Shown: in pieces, positions 32,776-41,078 of the stretch
How the letters are laid out: each line of letters opens with the position of its first letter
How positions within the stretch are numbered: the stretch's first letter is position 1
Assembly (NCBI GenBank): GCA_029259695.1
Contig: JAJDEQ010000173.1
Coordinates: 1-54,232 of the forward strand
Length of the DNA stretch: 54,232 bases
Direction of reading: 5' to 3'
From: Planctomycetota bacterium
GTDB lineage: Bacteria; Planctomycetota; B15-G4
Translations under genes and position numbers: made by a program
The notes under the pieces: generated by a model
What the model saw: only the letters and a program-made list of their open reading frames with translations
Told to the model about the DNA's origin: nothing
Databases searched by the model: none

Positions 32776-35700
32776 GTGAATCGTCGTCGGACAGCCTTCT
32801 CTGCAGAGCCGAGGTCGCTCTCGGCTGCGCGCGGCGGTCGCCCGCTCGTGTCCGTCGTGCTGGCGACGATCTTCGGTGCGACGCTCGGGGCACTGCACGG
32901 TGGGGAGGTGGTGGCTCAGCCCGCCTCGCAACCACGCCCCGCAGCCATCGCGGCGGGCAACGAGGACGACATCGCGCCCGTCGTCGGCGACGTGCGCTTC
33001 GGGCGCGACATCCGCCCGCTGCTGTCCGACCGCTGCTTCCAGTGCCACGGGGGCGATGCGTCCTCGCGGATGGCGGATCTGCGCCTCGACGCGGCGGAGT
33101 TGGCGACGGCGGACCGTGGTGGCTACGCAGCCATCGTGCCCGGCGACCTCGCCGCGAGTGAGGTCTGGGCGCGCATCACCAGTGACGATCCCGACGTCAT
33201 CATGCCGCCGCCGGGGGCGAAGAAGCGCGCCCTGACCGAGGCGGACCGCGCCGCCATCGCAAGCTGGATCGAGCAGGGTGCGCCCTACGAATCGCACTGG
33301 TCGTTCGTGGCCCCGCGCGCCGCGTCGCTCCCGGCGGTGGCCGACCCGTCGTGGCTGCGCGACGAACTCGACGCGTTCACGCTCGCGCGCATGCAGGCTG
33401 CGGGCGTCGCCCCGTCGCCGGCGGCGGACCCCGCTGCCCTTGCGCGCCGTGTGTTCCTCGACCTCACCGGCCTGCCGCCCAGCACCGAGGAGCTCGATGC
33501 CTTCCTCGCAGCCTGCGCGGCCGACGCCACGACATCGAACGTCACGACATCGAACGTCACGACAGCGGGCGGCGAGGCAGCGCAGGTCGCCACCCTCGCC
33601 GTGAGCGGCGCCGCGTACGAGGCCCTCGTGGACCGCCTGCTCACCCAGGAGCCGTACCGCTCGCGCGTGGCCGAGCACTTCGCCGTGTCGTGGCTCGATG
33701 CGGCCCGCTACGCCGACACGAGCGGGATCCACACCGACAATGGCCGGCAGATGTGGCTCTGGCGCGATCAGTTGCTCGTGTCGTTGCGCGACAACACGCC
33801 CTTCGACCAGTTCGTCACCGAGCAGCTCGCCGGCGACCTGTTGCCGGACGCGACCGAGGCCCAGCGCGTGGCCAGCGGCTTCAACCGCAACCACGTCACC
33901 ACCGACGAGGGCGGCGCCATCCCCGAGGAGTACCTCGTGGAGTACGCCGTCGACCGGGTCAACACCGTGAGCTCGGTGTTCCTCGGGCTCACCGCCGGCT
34001 GCGCCCGCTGCCACGACCACAAGTTCGACCCGATCACGCAGAGCGACTACTACGGTCTGCTCGCGTACTTCAACAGCGTCGACGAGCCGGGCCTGTACAG
34101 CCAGACGCCCGATGCAAACCGCGCCTACGAGCCGTTCCTGGCCGTGCCCTCGCCCGAGCAGCGCGTACAGCTCGACGAGCTGGAGGCGCACATCGAGGAG
34201 CTGAGCCGCCAGCTCGACGAACCGATCCCGGGCGAGGACGACGAGCGCCGCGAGTTCCGCGAGCAGACCGCGGCACGCGCGGGTCTCGCCTGGACCACGC
34301 CACGGGTCGTCGAGGCCCGGTCGAGCGAAGCGCTCACACGGCTCGTGCTCCAGGACGACGGCGCGCTCCTGGCCGAGGGGCTGCACCCGCAGCAGGAGGA
34401 CTACGAGATCGTGCTCGCCACGCAGGCCGACGGATTGCGCCTGCTGCTGCTCGAGGCGCTGTCGGTGCCGGGGCAGGCGGGGGCGGGGCGCGCGAGCCAC
34501 GGCAACGCGGTCATCTCCACGTTGCGGCTGGACGTGCGCTCGGTGGGTTCCGGCGGCGAGGACGCTTGGCGCCCGGTGCCGCTGATGTGGGCCTGGTCGG
34601 ATCACACCCAGACGAACTTCGACCACGAGCCCACCCGCGTGCTCGACGACGACCACGCCCTGGGCTGGGCGGTGGACGGCAACGACAACGCCGGGCCGCG
34701 CAACCTGCTGCTGCTCAGCGCCGAACCGTTCGGCGAAGTCGGCGGCAGCGAGCTGCGCGTGCGCATCGCCTTCCGTTCGCCCTACGCCGAACACTCCCTG
34801 GGGCGCATCCGGTTCCGCGTGTCGCCGCTCGCCGACGCGAGCGCCCTGGCGCCGTCGCTCGGCCGCTGGTGGCGCGCCGGGCCCTTCTCCACCGACGTGG
34901 GCGGCGCGACGCACTACGACACGAGCTTCGGCCCCGAGCTGGGCGCGACGATCGATCGCGACGCGCGCTTCGGACCGACGCGCAGGCAGTGGTCGTTCGA
35001 CGGCGCGCTCGCCGACGGGCAGGTCTCGGCGCTCGGTGATGCGCTCGGCGTCACCTACGTGGGCCGCACGATCTGGTCGCCGGACGCGCGCGAGCTGGAG
35101 CTGGCGCTCGGCAGCGACGATGGCGTGATGCTCTTCCACGACGGCGAGCTGGTGTTCGAGAACCCCGTGGACCGGGGGCCGGCGCTGGATCAGGATCGCA
35201 CGACGATCGCCCTGCACCCGGGCCTCAACGCGGTCGTGCTCAAGGTCGTCAACACCGGCGGGCCGACCGCGTTCGCGTGGCAGGCGCTGCAGCCCGACGA
35301 TGTGCTGGCCGGCGAACTCGGCGCGGCGCTGTTGCCCGACGACGCCGTGACCGAGGAACAGCGCGAGGACTTCCAGCTCGCCTGGCGCCGCACGCGCTTC
35401 GCTGGCTACCGCGAGCTCGACGACGCCCGCACCGCGGCGCGCGACGAACGGGTCGGGCTCGAGACCGATGTGCCGGCGACGATGGTGATGCAGGAGCTGT
35501 CCGAACCTCGCCCGACCTTCGTGCTCGACCGCGGTCAGTACGACCACCCCGACGAAGACCGGCAGGTGCAACGGGGCACGCCGGCGTTCCTGCCGCCGTT
35601 GCCCGAGGGCGCGCCTTCCAACCGACTGGGCCTGGCGCAATGGCTGGTCGCCCCGGAAAACCCGCTGCTCGCCCGCGTCAGCGTGAACCGCCTGTGGGCG

Positions 35701-36627
35701 CTCGTGTTCGGCGCGGGGCTCGTGCGCAGCGCGGAGGACTTCGGCCTGCAGGGCAGCTGGCCCACGCACCCCGAGCTGCTCGATCGCCTCGCCGTCGACT
35801 TCCGCGAGTCGGGTTGGGACGTGCGCGCACTCTTGCGACGCCTCGTGACGAGTGCCACCTACCGCCAGGCGTCGGTGGTGCGCGAGGACCTCGTGGCCCT
35901 CGACCCCGACAACGAGTTGCTCGCGCGTTATCCCCGTCGTCGGCTCGGCGCCGAACAGATCCGCGATCTGGCCCTGTACACGTCGGGTCTGCTCGTGGAG
36001 CGCTTCGGCGGCCCGTCGGTGAAGCCCTACCAGCCCGAGGGGCTGTGGGCCGAGGTGTCCATGCTGGCCTCGAACACGCGCAACTTCATGCGCGGCGAAG
36101 GCGAGGACCTGTGGCGGCGCAGCATCTACACCTACTGGAAGCGAGCCGTGCCGCCGCCGGCGCTGATGTTGCTCGATGCGCCCACGCGCGAGTCGTGCGT
36201 GATCCAACGCCAGGTCACGAACACTCCGCTGCAGGCGCTGGCGCTGTGGAACGACGAGCAGTTCGTGGAAGCGGCGCGCAAGCTGGCCGAGCGCGCACTC
36301 GATCGGCCCGGCGGTAGTCGTTCGCCGCAGGCTGCCTCGACGGGCGATGGCATGACGCCCGTCCCCGGTCACGACGACGAGGCGCGCGTCGAGTGGATCA
36401 TGCGCACCTGCACGGGGCGCGCGCCCGAACCGACCGAGCTGGCCAGGTTGACGGCAGCCCTGGACGACTTCCGCGCCCGCTTCGTGGCCGAACCCGATGC
36501 GGCCGAGCAGCTGCTCGCCGTGGGTGAGGCTGCTCCCTCCGCCGATCACGCGGCTTCCGAACTCGCCGCCTGGACGCTGCTCGCCAACGCCGTCCTCAAC
36601 CTGCACGAGACCCTGACCCAGGACTGA
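32776..36627 (+). CDS. PSD1/planctomycete cytochrome c protein (PSCyt1-DUF1549-DUF1553)
   Basis: 1283 residues. GTG at 32776 is favoured by GGAG eight bases upstream; GTG at 32770 is the alternative. An N-terminal hydrophobic segment exports the protein. Residues about 75-170 are PSCyt1 with heme motif CFQCH (C87, C90, H91) and the MPPPGAKKRALTEADRAAIA end. DUF1549 follows (DELDAFTLARMQAAGVAPSP, DLTGLPPSTEELDAFL, AEHFAVSWLDAARYADTSG), containing a second CxxCH, CARCH (C409, C412, H413). A PA14-like insert (about 750-835) leads to DUF1553 (NRLGLAQWLVAPENPLLARV, NRLWALVFGAGLVRSAEDFG). Such proteins pair with DUF1501 proteins and are thought to act in the periplasm; the substrate and electron partner are unknown. 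First gene of a three-gene operon. Confidence 0.92.
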   Translation: MNRRRTAFSAEPRSLSAARGGRPLVSVVLATIFGATLGALHGGEVVAQPASQPRPAAIAAGNEDDIAPVVGDVRFGRDIRPLLSDRCFQCHGGDASSRMADLRLDAAELATADRGGYAAIVPGDLAASEVWARITSDDPDVIMPPPGAKKRALTEADRAAIASWIEQGAPYESHWSFVAPRAASLPAVADPSWLRDELDAFTLARMQAAGVAPSPAADPAALARRVFLDLTGLPPSTEELDAFLAACAADATTSNVTTSNVTTAGGEAAQVATLAVSGAAYEALVDRLLTQEPYRSRVAEHFAVSWLDAARYADTSGIHTDNGRQMWLWRDQLLVSLRDNTPFDQFVTEQLAGDLLPDATEAQRVASGFNRNHVTTDEGGAIPEEYLVEYAVDRVNTVSSVFLGLTAGCARCHDHKFDPITQSDYYGLLAYFNSVDEPGLYSQTPDANRAYEPFLAVPSPEQRVQLDELEAHIEELSRQLDEPIPGEDDERREFREQTAARAGLAWTTPRVVEARSSEALTRLVLQDDGALLAEGLHPQQEDYEIVLATQADGLRLLLLEALSVPGQAGAGRASHGNAVISTLRLDVRSVGSGGEDAWRPVPLMWAWSDHTQTNFDHEPTRVLDDDHALGWAVDGNDNAGPRNLLLLSAEPFGEVGGSELRVRIAFRSPYAEHSLGRIRFRVSPLADASALAPSLGRWWRAGPFSTDVGGATHYDTSFGPELGATIDRDARFGPTRRQWSFDGALADGQVSALGDALGVTYVGRTIWSPDARELELALGSDDGVMLFHDGELVFENPVDRGPALDQDRTTIALHPGLNAVVLKVVNTGGPTAFAWQALQPDDVLAGELGAALLPDDAVTEEQREDFQLAWRRTRFAGYRELDDARTAARDERVGLETDVPATMVMQELSEPRPTFVLDRGQYDHPDEDRQVQRGTPAFLPPLPEGAPSNRLGLAQWLVAPENPLLARVSVNRLWALVFGAGLVRSAEDFGLQGSWPTHPELLDRLAVDFRESGWDVRALLRRLVTSATYRQASVVREDLVALDPDNELLARYPRRRLGAEQIRDLALYTSGLLVERFGGPSVKPYQPEGLWAEVSMLASNTRNFMRGEGEDLWRRSIYTYWKRAVPPPALMLLDAPTRESCVIQRQVTNTPLQALALWNDEQFVEAARKLAERALDRPGGSRSPQAASTGDGMTPVPGHDDEARVEWIMRTCTGRAPEPTELARLTAALDDFRARFVAEPDAAEQLLAVGEAAPSADHAASELAAWTLLANAVLNLHETLTQD
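33529..33564 (+). repeat. In-frame 15-bp repeat in the PSD1 gene
   Basis: Two exact copies of ACGACATCGAACGTC and part of a third encode TTSNVTTSNVTT inside DUF1549, at a loop between conserved blocks. Confidence 0.75.
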
Positions 36628-36690
36628 TTGCCCGCCCGTGCCGCGACACCGTCGGGCACGACACCGTCTTCTCCCGAGAGATCAGCTCCC

Positions 36691-38166
36691 ATGGACCCTC
36701 GCCAAGAGCACCGCCTCGACCTGACGCGCCGGCGCTTCTTCCGCGCCGGTGCCGCGGGCCTGGGCGGTGTGGCGCTGAGCACGCTGCTCGGCGGCGCCCG
36801 TCCGCTCACCGCGCTCGCGGGCGGCGGGGACAGCTCCTCCGACGGCGAACGCGGCGCCACCGGCGTGCACCACACGCCGCGCGCCCGGCGCGTGATCTAC
36901 ATGCACATGGAGGGTGCCCCGAGCCAGATCGACCTGTTCGACTACAAGCCCGGCCTGCGCGCGCGCTTCAACGAAGACCTGCCCGACTCGATCCGCCAGG
37001 GCCAGCGCCTCACGGGCATGACCAGTGAGCAGGAGCGTTTCCCCGTCGCGCCGTCGATCTTCCGCTTCAGTCGCTACCCCAACAACCAGGACGGCGCGTG
37101 GATCAGCGAGCTGATGCCGCACACCGCGCGACTCAGTCGCGACCTGTGCATCGTGCGCTCGATGCACACCGAGGCGATCAACCACGAGCCGGCGATCACC
37201 TTCTTCCAGACCGGCAGCCAGCAGCCCGGCCGCGCGTCGTTCGGGAGCTGGATGAGCTACGGCCTGGGCAGCAGCAACGACAACCTGCCGGCCTTCGTGG
37301 TGCTCATCAGCCAGGGGTTGGGCAACATGCAGGCGCTGTCGTCGCGCTTCTGGGGCAGCGGTTTCCTGCCGGGCGAGCACCAGGGCGCGCGACTGCGCTC
37401 GTCGGGCGATCCGGTGCTCTACCTGGACGATCCGCCCGGTGTGAGTCGCGCCGACCGCCGGCGCATGCTCGACCTGGTGGGCGAGCTGAACGAAGCCGAG
37501 ATGGCGCGCAGCCTCGACCCGTCGATCCGCGCGCGTGTCGCCCAGGCCGAGATGGCCTACCGCATGCAGATGTCGGTGCCCGACCTGGTGGACTTCTCCG
37601 ACGAGAGCGCCGCAACCCTCGCGATGTACGGCGACGACGTGCACACGCCGGGCAGCTTCGCCGCCAACTGCCTGCTCGCGCGGCGCCTGGCCGAGCGCGG
37701 CGTGCGTTTCATCCAGCTCTACATGCGCGGTTGGGACGCGCACAACAACCTGCCCAAGGAGATCCGTGACCAGTGCAATGCGGTCGACCAGCCCCAGGCG
37801 GCGCTGGTGGCCGACCTCAAGCGCCGCGGGCTGCTCGACGACACGCTCGTCATCTGGGGCGGTGAGTTCGGCCGCACCGTGTACAGCCAGGGCACGCTGA
37901 CCCAGGAGAACTACGGTCGCGACCATCATCCGCGCTGCTTCAGCCTGTGGCTGGCGGGCGGCGGCGTGCAACCCGGTATCGTCTTCGGCGAGACCGACGA
38001 CTACTCCTACAACATCACGCGAGACCCGGTCGACGTGCACGATCTCCACGCCACGCTGCTGCACCTGCTGGGCATCGACCACCAGCGGCTGACCTTCCGC
38101 CACGAGGGGCGCGACCACCGCCTGACCGACGTGTTCGGCAACGTGCGCCGCGAGTTGATCGTCTGA
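36691..38166 (+). CDS. DUF1501 family protein with Tat signal
   Basis: 491 residues; ATG at 36691 with GAGAG upstream. The N-terminus LTRRRFFRAGAAGLGGVALS is a twin-arginine signal, so the protein is exported folded. The body matches DUF1501, an alkaline-phosphatase/sulfatase-superfamily relative: HMEGAPSQIDLFDYKP near the start, MHTEAINHEPAITFFQTGSQ, GEFGRTVYSQG, and GRDHHPRCFSLWLAGGGVQPG. It ends VDVHDLHATLLHLLGIDH. It follows the PSD1 gene by 63 bases and its stop overlaps the next ATG, so the three are one operon. The biochemical role of this pair is not established. Confidence 0.93.
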   Translation: MDPRQEHRLDLTRRRFFRAGAAGLGGVALSTLLGGARPLTALAGGGDSSSDGERGATGVHHTPRARRVIYMHMEGAPSQIDLFDYKPGLRARFNEDLPDSIRQGQRLTGMTSEQERFPVAPSIFRFSRYPNNQDGAWISELMPHTARLSRDLCIVRSMHTEAINHEPAITFFQTGSQQPGRASFGSWMSYGLGSSNDNLPAFVVLISQGLGNMQALSSRFWGSGFLPGEHQGARLRSSGDPVLYLDDPPGVSRADRRRMLDLVGELNEAEMARSLDPSIRARVAQAEMAYRMQMSVPDLVDFSDESAATLAMYGDDVHTPGSFAANCLLARRLAERGVRFIQLYMRGWDAHNNLPKEIRDQCNAVDQPQAALVADLKRRGLLDDTLVIWGGEFGRTVYSQGTLTQENYGRDHHPRCFSLWLAGGGVQPGIVFGETDDYSYNITRDPVDVHDLHATLLHLLGIDHQRLTFRHEGRDHRLTDVFGNVRRELIV

Positions 38167-40940
38167 TGCCTGACTTCTCGGATCCCGTCTGGCTCGAGGT
38201 GTTCGCGCGCGCGCACCCGATGGTGTTGCACGTGCCCTTCGGCGTGCTCGCGTCGCTGCTGCTGCTGGAGACCTGGGCGCTCGTGCGGCGGCGGCCCCCC
38301 GAGGGGTCGACGCGCGGGTTGCTCGCCGGGCTGTTCGCGGCGTCGGCCGCGCTGGCCGCGGGCAGCGGCTGGTTCCTCGGGGAGCAGCCGGACTACGGGG
38401 GCGAGCTGCTCGAACTGCACGAGAACCTCGGTCTGGCCACGGCGGGGGTGGGTGCGGTCGTGGCCCTGGCGGCCTGGACCGGTCGACGCCGGCTCTATGG
38501 TTGGGCGCTGATCGCGGGCGCCGTGCTGATCGGGTTCACCGGGCACCACGGTGCCAGCATGACCCACGGCAAGGGCTTCCTGCTCGAACCGCTGCGTCGC
38601 AGTGAGCGCGAGGCGGCCCCGCGCATGCCGCTGGCGCCGGACACGCTCGGCGCTGCCCGCACGCCGGCTGGGTCGGGTACGCCTGAAGCGGCGGGCGCGG
38701 CGGGAGTGCAGAGCGCAGCGGGAGTGCAGGGCGCAGCGAGTCCCTCGAGCACGCAGGCCGCGAGTGCGTGGAGCGCCGAGCAGCGGCTCGCGGCGCGGGC
38801 GCAAGGGCTGCTGGCGGATCGCTGCGCTGCGTGCCACGGCGCGACCAAGGCCAAGGCCGGTCTGAAGTTGCACGAACACGCGGCGATCCTCGCCGGCGCG
38901 CGCGGCGGGCGAGTCGTCGTCGTGCCGGGCGACGTCGAGGCCAGCGAACTCGTCCGTCGCCTGCGTCTGCCGCCCGACGACGATGAGCACATGCCGCCTG
39001 AGTCCAAGCGCCAGCTCACCGCCGAAGAGCTGGACGCCGTCGTCGCCTGGGTCGGCGCCGGTCTGCCCGAGGCTCCGTCCGAACTGCTCGAGTTCGCGGC
39101 GAGCGCGAGCGGGTCCGCGGCCGTCACGGCCGAGTTGCTGGCGAACGAGACGCCCGCCGAGCCGGCCGCCGCGCTTCCGGATCTCGCCGTCACCCCGGCC
39201 GCAGCCGATCTGCTCGCGATGCACCGCGACGAGGCCGAGCAAGCCGCGGCGCACCCGGGTGGTGACGACGCAGCGACGCCGGACAACGACGCGGACGACG
39301 GGGGTGTTGGCGCTTCCGCCGCGGGAGCAGTCCTCACCGCCGAACGCCAGGCGGTCATCGCGGGGCTGCGCGCCGAGCAGGTGCACGTGGAGAGCGCCGA
39401 CCCGGCCACCGGTCTGCTGTGGATCGACTACCGGGCGGCACCCGCGACCAGCGACGAGGACGTTCGGCAGCTCGTGGCGAACCTGGGCCCCGCCATCGGC
39501 GAACTCTCCCTGCGCGGCACGGAGGTCACGGACGGGGCGCTCGGCGCCCTCGCGACGCTGCGCGAGCTGACCCGCCTCGATCTCTCCGGCACCGCCGTGA
39601 CCGCCACGCACCTCGGCGAGCTGCGGACCAACCCACGCCTGGCGACGCTCGACCTCAACGGGACCGCGGTCGACGGGGCGGCGGTCGAGACGCTCGCCGC
39701 GCTGCCCGCCCTGCAGCGTGTCTTCGTCTGGGGCACGGCTCTGAGCGCGCAGGACGTGGCGCTGTTGCGTGCCGCGCGCCCCGGCCTGTTCGTCGAGGAC
39801 GGCCGCGACCTCTTCGCCGATGCGCTCGAGACCGAGCCCGCACCCGAGCTGAGCGAGCCGCGGCCGGCGGTCAACGCGTTCTGCCCCGTCAGCGGCAGCC
39901 CGGTCGACGCCCTGATCAACATCGAACACGGGGACGACGTCGTCGCGTTCTGCTGTCCCAACTGCCCGTCGACCTTTCGCGCCGACCCCGCGGCGTATCC
40001 GCTCACGAGGATCGGCCCGCAACTCGGCATGGGCGCGCACCGCTACGAGTGGGTGCCCGATTGGCTGCAACTCCCGGAGGGGCAGAGCGAACTGGGCAAC
40101 ACGCACGGCGAGATCGTCATCGACCGGGCCGGCAACCTGCACCTGAACACGGACACCGAGCAGGCGATCATGGTCTTCGATTCCGACGGCCGCTTCGTGC
40201 GCTCGTGGGGCGCCGAGTTCGCCGACGGCCTGCACGGCATGCAGCTCGTGGAGCAGGAGGGCGCGGAGTTCCTGTACTTCGTGCACTTCGGGCGGCACGA
40301 GTTCGTCAAGGCCACACTGATGGGCGAGATCGTCTGGCGCATGGGCTACCCGGAGGAGTCGGGCAAGTACGAGAGCGCCGAACAGTTCCGGCCCACGAGC
40401 ATCGCCGTCGCGCCCGACGGCGGGTTCTTCGTCGCCGACGGTTACGGACAGCACTGGGTGCACCAGTACGACGCCGAGCGCCGCTGGGTCCGGGCGATCG
40501 GCGGCCCGGGCAGCGAGCCGGGACGGTTCCAGACGCCGCACGGAGTCTGGATCGACACGCGTGGCGGCGAGCCCACGCTGCTCGTGGCCGACCGCGAGAA
40601 CCACCGCCTGCAACGCTTCGACCTGCAGGGCGAACCGCTCGGCGTGATCGAGGGCATGCTGCGACGGCCGTGCAAGATCCAGCAGCGGGGCGAGTACCTC
40701 GTGGTGCCCGACCTGGCCGGTCGCGTCACGATCCTCGACGGCGACGACTCACTCGTCGCGCACCTCGGCGACAACCCCGACCCCGCACGCCGCGCCAACA
40801 ACGGCGTGTCCCGCGACGACTGGCTCGACGGCGAGTTCCTCGCCCCGCACTCCGCCGCCTGGGACGCCGCCGGCAATCTCTACGTGATGGACTGGAACCG
40901 CCACGGCCGCATCACCAAGCTGCGCCTGCTGGTGCCGTGA
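38166..40940 (+). CDS. Membrane protein fused to cytochrome c, leucine-rich, YHS-like and NHL domains
   Basis: 924 residues; ATG at 38166 overlaps the DUF1501 stop (TGATG). Residues 1-140 hold about four membrane helices (DUF2231-like: MVLHVPFGVLASLLLLETWA, FTGHHGASMTHGKGF). Residues about 205-310 are PSCyt1 with heme motif CAACH (C220, C223, H224) and HMPPESKRQLTAEELDAVVA. Residues about 440-540 are short leucine-rich repeats (LSLRGTEVTDGALGALATL). Residues about 570-615 are a YHS-like metal-binding domain (CPVSGSPVD, FCCPNCPSTF). Residues about 620-924 are an NHL propeller (PTSIAVAPDGGFFVADGYGQ, LLVADRENHRLQRFDL). It probably anchors a periplasmic redox complex with the two preceding proteins; that is inference. 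Confidence 0.88.
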   Translation: MPDFSDPVWLEVFARAHPMVLHVPFGVLASLLLLETWALVRRRPPEGSTRGLLAGLFAASAALAAGSGWFLGEQPDYGGELLELHENLGLATAGVGAVVALAAWTGRRRLYGWALIAGAVLIGFTGHHGASMTHGKGFLLEPLRRSEREAAPRMPLAPDTLGAARTPAGSGTPEAAGAAGVQSAAGVQGAASPSSTQAASAWSAEQRLAARAQGLLADRCAACHGATKAKAGLKLHEHAAILAGARGGRVVVVPGDVEASELVRRLRLPPDDDEHMPPESKRQLTAEELDAVVAWVGAGLPEAPSELLEFAASASGSAAVTAELLANETPAEPAAALPDLAVTPAAADLLAMHRDEAEQAAAHPGGDDAATPDNDADDGGVGASAAGAVLTAERQAVIAGLRAEQVHVESADPATGLLWIDYRAAPATSDEDVRQLVANLGPAIGELSLRGTEVTDGALGALATLRELTRLDLSGTAVTATHLGELRTNPRLATLDLNGTAVDGAAVETLAALPALQRVFVWGTALSAQDVALLRAARPGLFVEDGRDLFADALETEPAPELSEPRPAVNAFCPVSGSPVDALINIEHGDDVVAFCCPNCPSTFRADPAAYPLTRIGPQLGMGAHRYEWVPDWLQLPEGQSELGNTHGEIVIDRAGNLHLNTDTEQAIMVFDSDGRFVRSWGAEFADGLHGMQLVEQEGAEFLYFVHFGRHEFVKATLMGEIVWRMGYPEESGKYESAEQFRPTSIAVAPDGGFFVADGYGQHWVHQYDAERRWVRAIGGPGSEPGRFQTPHGVWIDTRGGEPTLLVADRENHRLQRFDLQGEPLGVIEGMLRRPCKIQQRGEYLVVPDLAGRVTILDGDDSLVAHLGDNPDPARRANNGVSRDDWLDGEFLAPHSAAWDAAGNLYVMDWNRHGRITKLRLLVP
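38700..38735 (+). repeat. In-frame 18-bp repeat in a linker
   Basis: Two near-identical 18-base units (GCGGGAGTGCAGAGCGCA, then with GGCGCA at the end) encode AGVQSA and AGVQGA between the membrane part and the cytochrome domain. Confidence 0.65.
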
Positions 40941-41078
40941 TTCGGGCAACGCACGGGTCTGCGCGGCTCGGGTTATGCTGGGCGGTGCACGGTGAACTTC
41001 CTGTGAGCCGGAGCCGCCGTGTCGCTGATGGACACGTCCAGTCGGAGGTGATGCTCCGGGAGAGAGAAGGGGGAGAGT

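Noticed and set aside
32515..36606. Very long antisense open frame (1363 codons) opposite the PSD1 gene
   Set aside because: The plus strand carries PSCyt1, DUF1549 and DUF1553 motifs and two heme sites; the antisense reading has no recognisable domain and reflects GC-rich codon use.
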